Shown here piece after piece: positions 1 to 7,936 of a stretch of DNA of 12,118 nt (the first letter of the stretch is position 1; each line of letters begins with the position of its first letter). The stretch spans positions 1-12,118 of the forward strand of contig JAEZJB010000170.1 of NCBI GenBank assembly GCA_023415845.1, in the 5' to 3' direction. The translations under genes and the position numbers were made by a program. This DNA is from Chloroflexota bacterium. GTDB lineage: Bacteria; Chloroflexota; Chloroflexia; Thermomicrobiales; UBA6265. The notes below the pieces were generated by a model. The model worked only from the letters and a program-made list of their open reading frames with translations, made no database searches and was not told the DNA's origin.

Positions 1-340
1 GGGCCACGTTCGAGAGCGGACCGGCGGCGGCGACCAGCGTCATCCCCTCGTGCCGGTGGCGTGCCCACCGACCGCGGAAATTGCCGGGTTGCACCGGGAC
101 CGGCTTGCCCCAGCCGATGAATGGGAACCCGAGCGCGATCAGCACCATGCCAAAGAACCCGAACGGATCGAAGTGAGCCACCGGATTCAGGGTGATACGC
201 CCCAGATTCCGTGCGGTCTGGTCGCCCATCCTGCTCGCCGTCCAGGCATGCATCAATTCGTGAATGGTGATGGCGATGACGAACGACGCAAGGTAGGCGA
301 TGACCTGGTCGGTGGGACGCGCGGAGAAATTCAAGTTCAA
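1..340 (-). CDS. M50 (site-2 protease type) membrane metallopeptidase, N-terminal part only
   Basis: Partial: the reading frame runs off the left edge after about 113 codons. The minus-strand translation shows an N-terminal hydrophobic stretch carrying the zinc-binding motif HELMH (HExxH). It is followed by the family's NPVAHFDPFG segment, then GWGKPVPV, and an AGPLSN motif near the cut. These are hallmarks of the small M50B intramembrane zinc proteases (Rip/YwhC-like group), which cut substrates inside or near the membrane; the substrate cannot be told. No in-frame ATG lies before HELMH and an in-frame TGA lies about 54 bases upstream. The likely start is a TTG at 340 (protein begins M-N-L-N-F-S-A-R-P), with AGGA about 8 bases before it. 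It starts just after the terminator-like hairpin that ends the oppD-oppF unit, so it is probably a separate or readthrough unit. The family is clear; the exact start is less so. Confidence 0.85.
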   Translation of the reverse strand, partial: MNLNFSARPTDQVIAYLASFVIAITIHELMHAWTASRMGDQTARNLGRITLNPVAHFDPFGFFGMVLIALGFPFIGWGKPVPVQPGNFRGRWARHRHEGMTLVAAAGPLSNVA

Positions 341-363
341 GAGAGTGTCCTGTACGCACAAAA

Positions 364-406
364 CAGCGGCAATGATGTACCCAATGAGGATACGTCATTG
401 CCGCTG
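364..406 (-). terminator. Hairpin terminator after oppF
   Basis: A perfect 12-bp inverted repeat, CAGCGGCAATGA (364-375) and TCATTGCCGCTG (395-406), encloses 19 bases; three more pairs (one G-T) can extend it inward. On the minus strand it lies 28 bases past the oppF stop and is followed by TTTTG, a short U-tract. This fits an intrinsic terminator for oppD-oppF. On the plus strand no T-run follows. Confidence 0.7.
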
Positions 407-434
407 CTTATTGCCGGATTTGGCTTGTCAGAAC

Positions 435-1511
435 CTAATCTGCTGCACGAGCCTCGGTCTGCTCGGCTGTCTCCGCGCCCGAACCCGGGTAGAGGTGGCA
501 GGCGACGAAGTGGTCGCCGCCCTGGTTGGCGAAGAACGGATCGACCTTCTTGCACACGTCCATGACATACGGACAGCGTGTGTGGAAGTGGCAGCCGCTC
601 GGCGGGTTGATCGGACTCGGCACATCGCCGGTGAGAATGATGCGCTCGCGCTGTCGCTCGACCACCGGATCGGGAATTGGCACCGCTGACAGCAGCGCCT
701 TGGTGTACGGATGGAGGGGGTTATCGTAGAGGTCGTTGCGGTCAGCAAGCTCCACGATCTTGCCCAGGTACATCACGGCGACGCGGTCAGAGATGTGCCG
801 GACCACCGAAAGGTCGTGGGCGATGAACAGGTAGGTCAGGCCGAACTGGTCCTGCAGGTCTTCCAGCAGGTTCACGATCTGGGCCTGGATCGACACGTCG
901 AGGGCCGAGACCGGCTCGTCGCAGACGATGAAGTCCGGGTTGGCCGCTAGCGCGCGGGCGATACCGATGCGCTGCCGCTGACCACCAGAGAACTCGTGCG
1001 GGTAGCGATTGGCGAAGTAGGGGTTGAGACCCACGGTCTGCAGGAGCTCCTGCACCCGCTTCGTCCGCTCGGCCTTTGGCACAAGCTTGTGAATCTGCAT
1101 CGGCTCGGAAACGATGTTGCCGACCGTCATGCGTGGATTCAGCGATGCATAGGGATCCTGGAAGATCATCTGCAGGTGGCGACGCATCTTGCGCATCTCG
1201 CCACTGTCCAGCTTCGTCAGGTCCTTGCCATTGAAATTGACCTGGCCTTCGGTCGGCTTGTACAGCTGCAGGATGGCGCGGCCCGTGGTGGACTTGCCGC
1301 ATCCCGACTCGCCCACCAGGCCGAGGGTTTCACCGCGATTGACGTGGAACGACACACCGTCCACCGCCTGCACCGCGCCTACCTTGCGTTGGAAGATGAT
1401 TCCCTGCGTCAGCGGGAAGTGCATCTTCAGGTTCTTCACGTCCAGCAGTGGCTGACCCGCGCTCGGGGTTGCCGCATTGGACGTTGCGTTCTGGTCAACT
1501 GCGGTTGACAT
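435..1511 (-). CDS. oppF: Oligopeptide/dipeptide ABC importer, ATP-binding protein (OppF/DppF type)
   Basis: 358 aa, a normal length for OppF/DppF. It is one of the two cytoplasmic ATPases that drive uptake through an Opp/Dpp-type importer. Visible motifs: Walker A GESGCGKST (67-75), Q-loop Gln118, ABC signature SGGQRQR (175-181), Walker B with DEP (198-200), D-loop SALD (202-205) and H-loop His232. The C-terminal oligopeptide-transporter domain has HPYTKALLSAVP (267-278) and four cysteines (307, 313, 320, 338). Residues 1-20 are a low-complexity Ala/Ser/Asn lead. The start is supported by CGGAGG at 1521-1526, 9 bases upstream. It lies 24 bases after the oppD stop, so the two are cotranscribed. 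No permease genes are adjacent, so the transported substrate (peptide, nickel, oligosaccharide and so on) cannot be decided from here. The family call is firm. Confidence 0.95.
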   Translation of the reverse strand: MSTAVDQNATSNAATPSAGQPLLDVKNLKMHFPLTQGIIFQRKVGAVQAVDGVSFHVNRGETLGLVGESGCGKSTTGRAILQLYKPTEGQVNFNGKDLTKLDSGEMRKMRRHLQMIFQDPYASLNPRMTVGNIVSEPMQIHKLVPKAERTKRVQELLQTVGLNPYFANRYPHEFSGGQRQRIGIARALAANPDFIVCDEPVSALDVSIQAQIVNLLEDLQDQFGLTYLFIAHDLSVVRHISDRVAVMYLGKIVELADRNDLYDNPLHPYTKALLSAVPIPDPVVERQRERIILTGDVPSPINPPSGCHFHTRCPYVMDVCKKVDPFFANQGGDHFVACHLYPGSGAETAEQTEARAAD

Positions 1512-1535
1512 GCGTCAGGTCCTCCGAGGTACTGA

Positions 1536-2687
<1,152 letters not shown>

Positions 2688-3093
2688 CCTCACTCCTCCG
2701 ACCCTGGACTGGCCGAGCCTGTCGGGATTGTCGAGCGTTCCATCCATTGCCAATGCGGCAATCGCTCATCTATCACAGGCTGGTCGCGCTTCCAGGCGGT
2801 CGCAGTGCGATCGTTGCCTGAAAAGGCTGATACCTGTTTACCATGAGAGATACCCGGAGATCCCGGAGGTTCCGCCGAACACCGGCAGGTTGCCCGGATC
2901 ACCCCGCACCTCTCTGTGCGAGTTCGATCGTACCTCTTGCTGCGTCATTGTGAACGATGCCTGCCACAATCGGCAATAAGTTGGTTCCCGGGAAACACAA
3001 TCTCGTTTGTGCAGAAATCACAGCCCCAACCTCGCTGGCATGTCCACATCGCGATGCGGTGGCACCCACCGGCTGTATCGCCGTCGGATCACG
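2688..3093. other. Non-coding spacer between oppD and the aldolase gene
   Basis: About 400 bases with no credible gene; the short open frames here lack ribosome sites and recognisable protein sequence. Both flanking genes point the same way (minus), so this holds the aldolase 3' end and the oppD promoter/leader. I see an inverted repeat ATTGTG/CACAAT (2947-2952 / 2965-2970), a perfect palindrome TTCCCGGGAA (2985-2994), CACAA/TTGTG (2996-3000 / 3007-3011), and ATTGCC/GGCAAT (2746-2751 / 2757-2762) in the oppD leader. No clear -35/-10 pair stands out, and I recognise no riboswitch or T-box motif. Confidence 0.6.
3057..3071 (-). terminator. Possible short hairpin after the aldolase gene
   Basis: CGGTGG (3057-3062) and CCACCG (3066-3071) form a 6-bp stem with a 3-base loop, 22 bases past the aldolase stop on the minus strand. 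There is no T-run after it, so it may be only a weak or factor-dependent end, or chance in GC-rich DNA. Confidence 0.25.
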
Positions 3094-3858
3094 CTAGTTC
3101 TTCGATCCATGGATGAAGGCGCGGGCCGCTGTGGCCAGCAGGCCGGGCGAGTTCGGCACGATCATCGTGAAGCCTCTGGCGATCGCGGTTTTCGCCGATT
3201 CGACAGTGAACGCCGTCGTGCCCAGCGGTATTCCTCTGGCCTTCGTCCTGGCAACCACCTCGTCAGCAACTTTGGTGACGTCCGGATGCCCCGGTTGGCC
3301 GGGCAACCCCATCGACTGCGCGAGATCGTTGGGCCCGACGAAGAGCACGTCAAGACCCGGAGTGGCGAGAATGTCGTCGAGATTCGCCAGTGCGTCGATG
3401 TGCTCGAACTGAATCATGTTCAGGATGCGGTCATTGAGAGGCTTGACGAAGTCTGGCGCTTTCGCGTCGAGCCCCCAGTCGAACGTCCGGCCACCGGCCA
3501 GGCCGCGTGTGCCTTCCGGCCAGTACTTCATCGCTTCAATTGCCCGTTGTGCGTCAGCCGCGGTGGTCACCTGCGGCACCATGATGCCGCTCATGCCGAT
3601 GTCCAGCAGCTTCAGGATCACCTGCTTGTCATTTTGGCCGACGCGGGCGAACGCCTCCATTCCCCGGGCCTCCGCCGCCAGCACCATCGGGTACGCCGAT
3701 TCGGCGTCGATCGGACCGTGTTCGGTGTCGATCAGGGCGAAGTCGAACCCGGCCACTGCCAGGATTTCGACATCGATTGGTGAGATCGTGGGAATGAAAC
3801 ATCCATAGACTACGTCGCCTGCCGCCAGCTTCTCCTTGACCGAGTTGCGCAGGTTCAT
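3094..3858 (-). CDS. HpcH/HpaI aldolase family protein (2-keto-3-deoxy-acid type class II aldolase)
   Basis: 254 aa, the usual length for this TIM-barrel family of metal-dependent aldolases. Members cleave or form 2-oxo-3-deoxy acids (e.g. 4-hydroxy-2-oxo-heptanedioate, 2-dehydro-3-deoxy-glucarate) to pyruvate or a related keto acid plus an aldehyde; the substrate here is not determined. Conserved residues appear in order: DTEHG with His47, ARVG with Arg72, metal ligand Glu152 in IQFEH, and Asp178 in FVGPNDLAQSMG. The PEGTRGLAGGR segment (115-124) near the subunit interface is also typical. The ATG at 3858 is chosen because AGGAAGG (3867-3873) lies 8 bases upstream and the family N-terminus begins here. 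The frame stays open to 3939 but the extra residues are unlike the family. It is divergent from dprA and has no evident pathway partner beside it. Confidence 0.9.
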   Translation of the reverse strand: MNLRNSVKEKLAAGDVVYGCFIPTISPIDVEILAVAGFDFALIDTEHGPIDAESAYPMVLAAEARGMEAFARVGQNDKQVILKLLDIGMSGIMVPQVTTAADAQRAIEAMKYWPEGTRGLAGGRTFDWGLDAKAPDFVKPLNDRILNMIQFEHIDALANLDDILATPGLDVLFVGPNDLAQSMGLPGQPGHPDVTKVADEVVARTKARGIPLGTTAFTVESAKTAIARGFTMIVPNSPGLLATAARAFIHGSKN

Positions 3859-3937
3859 GCCATTCGTCCTTCCTTTGGTACGATGTGTCGCGGAATCTGG
3901 CCACTTGAGAGACGCGCGTTCGTGCGGGGCATTGTTC
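3859..3937. promoter_or_regulatory. Divergent intergenic region, aldolase / dprA
   Basis: Only about 79 bases separate the two divergent start codons, so both promoters must lie in or near this stretch. I cannot pick out convincing -35/-10 boxes on either strand. The aldolase ribosome site is at 3867-3873. Confidence 0.4.
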
Positions 3938-5080
3938 ATGAAGAGCCGTGGAGACGCAATCGAGATGATTGCGCCCGATCACAACCTGCCAGACTGCGAT
4001 CGTGACTTCTGGATCGCCATCCGTCTGGCGGGCGTGACGTCGGCCAGTCGCTGGCTGGATCTCCAGGAGCGATTTGGCAGTGGTGAGGCCGCCTGGAACG
4101 CCACCGAACCGCAGTTGCGGGCCGTGTTTGGCAACCGCGAGAAAATGCTTTCCGGGTTTCTCGCCGCCCGCGCCCGATTGAACCCGACTGAGGCATCATC
4201 GCGACTCGCGTCGTCTGGCGTGGCGGCTGTCACGATGTTCGATTCCTCATATCCGCCAGCCCTCGCCCAGATCGCAGCGCCCCCGCCAGTGCTCTTTCAG
4301 CGCGGACAGATCATCGAGACCGACGAACTGGCGGTCGCCGTGGTTGGCACCCGGGCACCCACCTCCTACGGCAAGGACATCGCTCGCTCGATTTCGGCCG
4401 ACCTCGCTCGCGCCGGAATCACGATCGTGTCCGGGCTGGCGAAGGGGATTGATGGCGTCGCGCACCAGGCGGCACTCGACGCTGGTGGACGAACCATTGC
4501 CGTGCTCGGCAGCGGAATTCACGATATCTACCCTCGCGATCACCGCCTCCTGGCATCCCGCATTGCGGAGCAAGGGTGTGTCATCTCCGACTATCTGCCG
4601 GACGCCAAGCCCGACCGCTGGAACTTCCCGGCCCGGAACCGCATCATCTCCGGGTTGTCCAGGGGTGTGCTGGTGGTCGAAGCTCCCGAACGTAGCGGCG
4701 CCCTGATCACCGTCGACTTTGCTGCTGACCAGGGACGGGACGTCTTCGCCGTACCCGGGCCGCTGACGTCGTCTGCCAGCGCTGGCACTAACCGGCTGCT
4801 GCGCGATGGCGCCCGGCTGGTGCGCAATGCCGGCGACATCCTCGAGGACTTGCTGCTCTTTGGCAGTCCCACGGTTGCCACCGAGGTTCACCAGCCCTCG
4901 CTCATCCTTGATGAGGACGAGCGACGTGTTTATGGTTTCCTGACCGCAACACCGCTCCATATCGATGACATCGTTGAGGCCAGCGGCTTGCCTCTTCCAC
5001 GGATATCGGCGATTCTGCTGGCATTGGAACTCCAACAGCAGGCACAGAATGTCGGGGCCCAGCACTACATACGCTGCTAG
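3938..5080 (+). CDS. dprA: DNA-processing protein DprA (Smf)
   Basis: 380 aa from ATG 3938. DprA binds incoming single-stranded DNA and loads RecA during natural transformation; it is also widespread in species not known to be competent. An N-terminal helical part (about 20-100) precedes the Rossmann-like core. Core motifs: VGTRAPTSYG (136-145), SGLAKGID (165-172), GSGIHDIYP (191-199), FPARNRIISGLS (230-241), EAPERSGALIT (248-258), GRDVFAVPG (266-274) and GTNRLLRDGA (283-292). Residues from about 325 to the end look like the C-terminal winged-helix (DprA_WH) domain. The start is uncertain: 3938 has GGGG 8 bases before it, while ATG 3965 has GGAG 11 bases before it; the frame is open back to 3836 without family-like sequence. 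It precedes topA as in Bacillus (smf-topA), but a 388-bp gap with its own promoter candidate separates them. No com genes are present. Confidence 0.93.
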   Translation: MKSRGDAIEMIAPDHNLPDCDRDFWIAIRLAGVTSASRWLDLQERFGSGEAAWNATEPQLRAVFGNREKMLSGFLAARARLNPTEASSRLASSGVAAVTMFDSSYPPALAQIAAPPPVLFQRGQIIETDELAVAVVGTRAPTSYGKDIARSISADLARAGITIVSGLAKGIDGVAHQAALDAGGRTIAVLGSGIHDIYPRDHRLLASRIAEQGCVISDYLPDAKPDRWNFPARNRIISGLSRGVLVVEAPERSGALITVDFAADQGRDVFAVPGPLTSSASAGTNRLLRDGARLVRNAGDILEDLLLFGSPTVATEVHQPSLILDEDERRVYGFLTATPLHIDDIVEASGLPLPRISAILLALELQQQAQNVGAQHYIRC

Positions 5081-5283
5081 CGAGGCGATCAGTAACTCTT
5101 CGGGGCTGCCGGTCCATCATTCATCACCCGGAAATGTCAGGCCCCTCTGGGCCATTGCGTCCGCTCACCATAACGTCGGTCGGCAACCAATCACGACCCG
5201 AGTTCCTGTTTCGGCCCGTACTCAGGCGGAACGGGAGAGGCGGGGCGCAGGCGCCAGTCACGATCGCTGGCTGCCGTGGTAAC
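5081..5283. other. Non-coding gap after dprA
   Basis: First half of the dprA-topA spacer. No gene is supported. A small hairpin GGCCC-CTCT-GGGCC (5140-5153) lies 60 bases past the dprA stop but has no T-run, so a terminator role is only possible. Nothing else recognised. Confidence 0.5.
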
Positions 5284-5313
5284 TTGACAGGGCTTGACAG
5301 ACCTTTCTACTGT
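5284..5313 (+). promoter_or_regulatory. Candidate sigma-70-type promoter for topA
   Basis: A perfect -35 hexamer TTGACA (5284-5289) is followed after 18 bases by TACTGT (5308-5313), a 3-of-6 match to -10. A second TTGACAG begins exactly 10 bases after the first (5294). An inverted repeat TCTAC-T-GTAGA (5306-5316) covers the -10 region and could be an operator. Transcription from here would give a leader of about 150 bases before topA. Confidence 0.5.
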
Positions 5314-5319
5314 AGATAG

Positions 5320-5468
5320 GAAAGCACCAGGCCTCCACCTCTGGCCGGCCGCTTCACCTCTGGGCGAACCCGCAGCGAACCCAACTGGACTCGCAACGAT
5401 GGATCCGCCATCGGAGTGGTGGAGTGCGCCTCCTCTCACCGCTTGATTGATACAAGGCACCGACAACG
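5320..5468 (+). other. Long 5' leader of topA
   Basis: If the promoter above is right, this is an untranslated leader. It contains a direct repeat CACCTCTGG (5336-5344 and 5355-5363, offset 19) and a hairpin CGATGG-ATCCG-CCATCG (5397-5413). I recognise no known riboswitch. The topA ribosome site is weak (AAGG about 11 bases before the ATG). Confidence 0.4.
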
Positions 5469-7706
5469 ATGACGGATACCGCCACGAAGGCACCAACCAA
5501 ACGCAAGACCACGGCGAAGAAATCGACCGCCAAGGGAACGGCCGCGAAGAAGCGAACGTCGTCTCCGCGCGGCAAGCTGGTGATCGTCGAGTCACCCGCG
5601 AAGGCTCGATCGATCGGCCGCTACCTTGGCTCCGGGTACACCGTGAAGGCCTCGATGGGCCACATCCGGGACCTGCCGAAAAGCACCATGGGCGTCGACG
5701 TCGACCACGACTTCACGCCGAAGTACCTGATTCCTCGCGACAAGTCGAAGGTCGTCAAGGAGCTGAAGGAGAGCGTTCAGGGAGCTCGCGAGATCTACCT
5801 CGCGACCGACCCCGACCGCGAAGGCGAAGCTATCGCCTGGCACCTGATCAAGGCGACCGAGGCTGAGGACAAGCCGCTCCACCGGGTCGTGTTCCACGAA
5901 ATCACGCCCGAAGCAGTGCTCGCGGCGATGGAACATCCGCGTGAGATCGATATGGACCTCGTCGACGCCCAGCAGGCCCGGCGCATCCTTGACCGGCTGG
6001 TGGGCTACAACGTCAGCCCGTTGCTTTGGAAGAAGGTCAAGCGCGGACTTTCCGCTGGCCGGGTACAGACGGCGGCCCTGCGGATCGTCGCTGAGCGCGA
6101 GCGAGAAATCGACGCCTTCATCCCGGTCGAATACTGGTCGATCGATGCTGACCTGGCCAAGATCACCGGGCGTGCCGTCACCGATCGCGACAAGTTCCGT
6201 GCGAGCCTTCACCAGGTGCGCGGCAAGAAAGCGGAGCTGGGAACCGGCCAGGAGGCGCATGCCATCGTCGACGACCTGAACGGTGCATCGTGGCGGGTGG
6301 TCGACGTTGTGCGCCGCGAAACCCGGCGGCGGCCCCAGGCTCCCTTCACCACTTCGACCCTCCAGCAGGAGGCGTCGCGCAAGTTGGGGTTTGCCGTCCG
6401 CCGCACCATGAGCCTGGCGCAGGAGCTCTACGAAGGTGTCGACCTGGGGCCGGAAGGCACCCAGGGTCTCATCACCTATATGCGAACGGACTCGACCAAT
6501 ATCTCGGCGTCTGCTCAGCAGGCAGCGCGCGAGGTGATCGCTCGCCAGTTTGGCGACCGCTCGGTTCCCGACAAGCCACCCATCTACACGAAGAAGAGCA
6601 AGGGCGCGCAGGAAGCGCACGAAGCCATTCGGCCGACGTCGCCACACCGCGACCCGGCATCGGTGAAGAAGCTGCTCACTGCCCCGCAGTTCAAGCTCTA
6701 CCAGTTGATCTGGCAGCGGTTCATGGCGTCGCAGATGGCGCCGGCCGTGCTGGACAACACGCGAGTGGATGTCGGAGCCGGAACTGTCGCCGACATCGAA
6801 TCAGGCATTGCGCCGTACATCTTCCGCGCCACCGGATCGATCGTGACGTTCCCCGGCTGGATGGCGGTCTACCAGCAGGGGCGTGACGAAGGCGACACCG
6901 ATGAGCTCGATCGCGGCGCCCTTCCTGAAGTCGCGATTGGCGACAACCTCAATCTGCTCAAGCTGCTGCCGGAACAGCACTTCACCCAACCTCCCCCGCG
7001 GTACACCGAGGCGACCCTGGTGAAGGCGCTGGAAGAGCAGGGGATCGGTCGGCCGAGCACCTATGCGCCAACGATCGCGACCCTCTCGGCGCGCAATTAC
7101 GTTGCGGTGGAGGAGCGCAAGCTGATTCCCACCGAGCTTGGATTCGTCGTCAACGACCTGCTGGTCGAGCATTTCCCGAACATCTTCGACATTGGCTTCA
7201 CGTCCCAGCTCGAGGAAGAACTGGACGAGATTGCCTCGGGCGAGCGGGACTGGGTTCCGACGCTCCAGGAGTTCTACACACCGTTCTCTTCGACCCTGGC
7301 CAAGGCCGAGGAAACGATGGAACGGGTGCGGATCAAGGACGAGCCGACCGATGAGATTTGCGAACAATGTGGCCGCCCGATGGTGATCAAGCTTGGCCGG
7401 TTCGGCAAGTTCCTCGCCTGTAGCGGCTTCCCCGATTGTCGCAACGCGCGGCCCCTCCTCACGCGCATCGGCGTCGAGTGCCCGACCTGCCATCAGGGTG
7501 AAGTGGTCGAGCGTCGCTCCAAGAAGGGACGCACCTTTTATGGGTGTGAGCGCTACCCGGACTGCGATTTCGTCTCGTGGAACAAGCCTGCCGGCGAGAA
7601 CTGCCCGGAGTGCGGTCATTACCTCGTATATGTGGGACGTGGAGCGGGCGTCAAATGCTCGTCCTGCAACTACACCGGTCAGTTGCTGGCGAAAGCCGGG
7701 GACTGA
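5469..7706 (+). CDS. topA: DNA topoisomerase I (type IA)
   Basis: 745 aa. It relaxes negative supercoils by cutting one strand through a 5'-phosphotyrosine link. The Toprim domain starts at KLVIVESPAKA (36-46, catalytic Glu41) and includes TDPDREGE (113-120, metal-binding Asp114, Asp116 and Glu118). GLSAGRVQTAAL (193-204) follows, then the active-site Tyr337 in GLITYMRTDST. GIGRPSTYAPTI (525-536) belongs to the central gate domain. Three C-terminal zinc ribbons are intact: Cys 631/634/651/657, 671/674/693/699 and 712/715/730/733. Residues 1-36 form a basic Lys/Thr/Ala tail (9 Lys, 3 Arg) ahead of the Toprim domain, which is unusual at this end. The ATG at 5469 is the first usable start, though its ribosome site is weak. 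The downstream neighbour is hslV after a 230-bp structured spacer. Confidence 0.97.
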   Translation: MTDTATKAPTKRKTTAKKSTAKGTAAKKRTSSPRGKLVIVESPAKARSIGRYLGSGYTVKASMGHIRDLPKSTMGVDVDHDFTPKYLIPRDKSKVVKELKESVQGAREIYLATDPDREGEAIAWHLIKATEAEDKPLHRVVFHEITPEAVLAAMEHPREIDMDLVDAQQARRILDRLVGYNVSPLLWKKVKRGLSAGRVQTAALRIVAEREREIDAFIPVEYWSIDADLAKITGRAVTDRDKFRASLHQVRGKKAELGTGQEAHAIVDDLNGASWRVVDVVRRETRRRPQAPFTTSTLQQEASRKLGFAVRRTMSLAQELYEGVDLGPEGTQGLITYMRTDSTNISASAQQAAREVIARQFGDRSVPDKPPIYTKKSKGAQEAHEAIRPTSPHRDPASVKKLLTAPQFKLYQLIWQRFMASQMAPAVLDNTRVDVGAGTVADIESGIAPYIFRATGSIVTFPGWMAVYQQGRDEGDTDELDRGALPEVAIGDNLNLLKLLPEQHFTQPPPRYTEATLVKALEEQGIGRPSTYAPTIATLSARNYVAVEERKLIPTELGFVVNDLLVEHFPNIFDIGFTSQLEEELDEIASGERDWVPTLQEFYTPFSSTLAKAEETMERVRIKDEPTDEICEQCGRPMVIKLGRFGKFLACSGFPDCRNARPLLTRIGVECPTCHQGEVVERRSKKGRTFYGCERYPDCDFVSWNKPAGENCPECGHYLVYVGRGAGVKCSSCNYTGQLLAKAGD

Positions 7707-7719
7707 CGGGCGCCAGCAC

Positions 7720-7844
7720 AATCAGCGAACACGAGTCGGGACCCTCGCCGTTGCAGTTCGGCAGGGTCCCGGTCTCATGACAGACAATGGTGGATAGGCA
7801 TCTGGGCAGGTTGGCCTGCCCAATCTGCGGAGAGTTCGCTGATT
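7720..7844 (+). other. Structured non-coding spacer between topA and hslV (possible three-way junction RNA)
   Basis: Three perfect or near-perfect stems nest in 125 bases. The outer pair is AATCAGCGAAC (7720-7730) with GTTCGCTGATT (7834-7844), 11 bp. Inside it sit hairpin 1, CGGGACCCT/AGGGTCCCG (7737-7745 / 7763-7771) extended by GCC/GGC, and hairpin 2, GGGCAGG-TTGG-CCTGCCC (7804-7821). The fold is cloverleaf-like but has no tRNA motifs. Hairpin 1 begins 31 bases after the topA stop and may end topA transcription. The whole may be an hslV leader RNA, or a small mobile repeat; no target-site duplication is seen. Confidence 0.5.
7737..7771 (+). terminator. Candidate terminator hairpin after topA
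   Basis: A 9-bp perfect stem (CGGGACCCT/AGGGTCCCG) continues, after a single bulged C, into 3 more pairs with a 10-base loop. It is GC-rich and well placed behind topA, but GTCTCATG follows rather than a T-run, so termination is plausible, not shown. Confidence 0.4.
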
Positions 7845-7924
7845 CCCATGCCGAAACTCGCGGTACACTCACGCGCGATGGATGAATTTGCAGGAAGATG
7901 GATACCAGCTACATGACCATGAAT

Positions 7925-7929
7925 GGGAG
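7925..7929 (+). promoter_or_regulatory. Ribosome binding site deciding the hslV start
   Basis: GGGAG lies 7 bases before the GTG at 7937. The in-frame ATGs at 7898, 7913 and 7919 have no well-spaced site: the AGGAAG before 7898 directly abuts it. This favours the GTG start. Confidence 0.55.
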
Positions 7930-7936
7930 TCCGCGA

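Noticed and set aside
50..565. Plus-strand open frame across the M50 gene and the oppF 3' end
   Set aside because: It overlaps two real minus-strand genes and the terminator; its sequence is Arg/Pro-rich shadow composition.
2688..3093. T-box or other known riboswitch ahead of oppD
   Set aside because: I found no T-box consensus, specifier arrangement or familiar riboswitch core on the minus strand.
3007..3783. Plus-strand open frame of 258 codons opposite the aldolase
   Set aside because: Antisense to a well-supported HpcH/HpaI gene; no domain recognised.
4247..5065. Minus-strand open frame of 272 codons opposite dprA
   Set aside because: Antisense shadow of dprA with no family-like sequence.
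5191..5595. Possible minus-strand gene in the dprA-topA gap
   Set aside because: Its start lies inside topA, it has no ribosome site, and the sequence is unlike any family I know. The region better explains itself as promoter plus leader.
5592..6647. Minus-strand open frame of 351 codons opposite the topA N-terminal half
   Set aside because: Antisense shadow of topA; the protein has no recognisable family and no ribosome site supports it.
6801..7721. Minus-strand open frame of 306 codons opposite topA
   Set aside because: It lies wholly antisense to a clear topoisomerase I with intact motifs. Long antisense frames are expected in GC-rich genes, and the translation shows no recognisable domain.
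7720..7844. tRNA reading of the cloverleaf-like element
   Set aside because: The outer stem is 11 bp rather than 7, there is no T-loop GTTCNANNC-type motif in place and no anticodon-like arm.
7720..7844. Miniature transposable element (MITE) bounded by the 11-bp inverted repeats
   Set aside because: No target-site duplication flanks the repeats and there is no second copy in the window. Not excluded, only unsupported.
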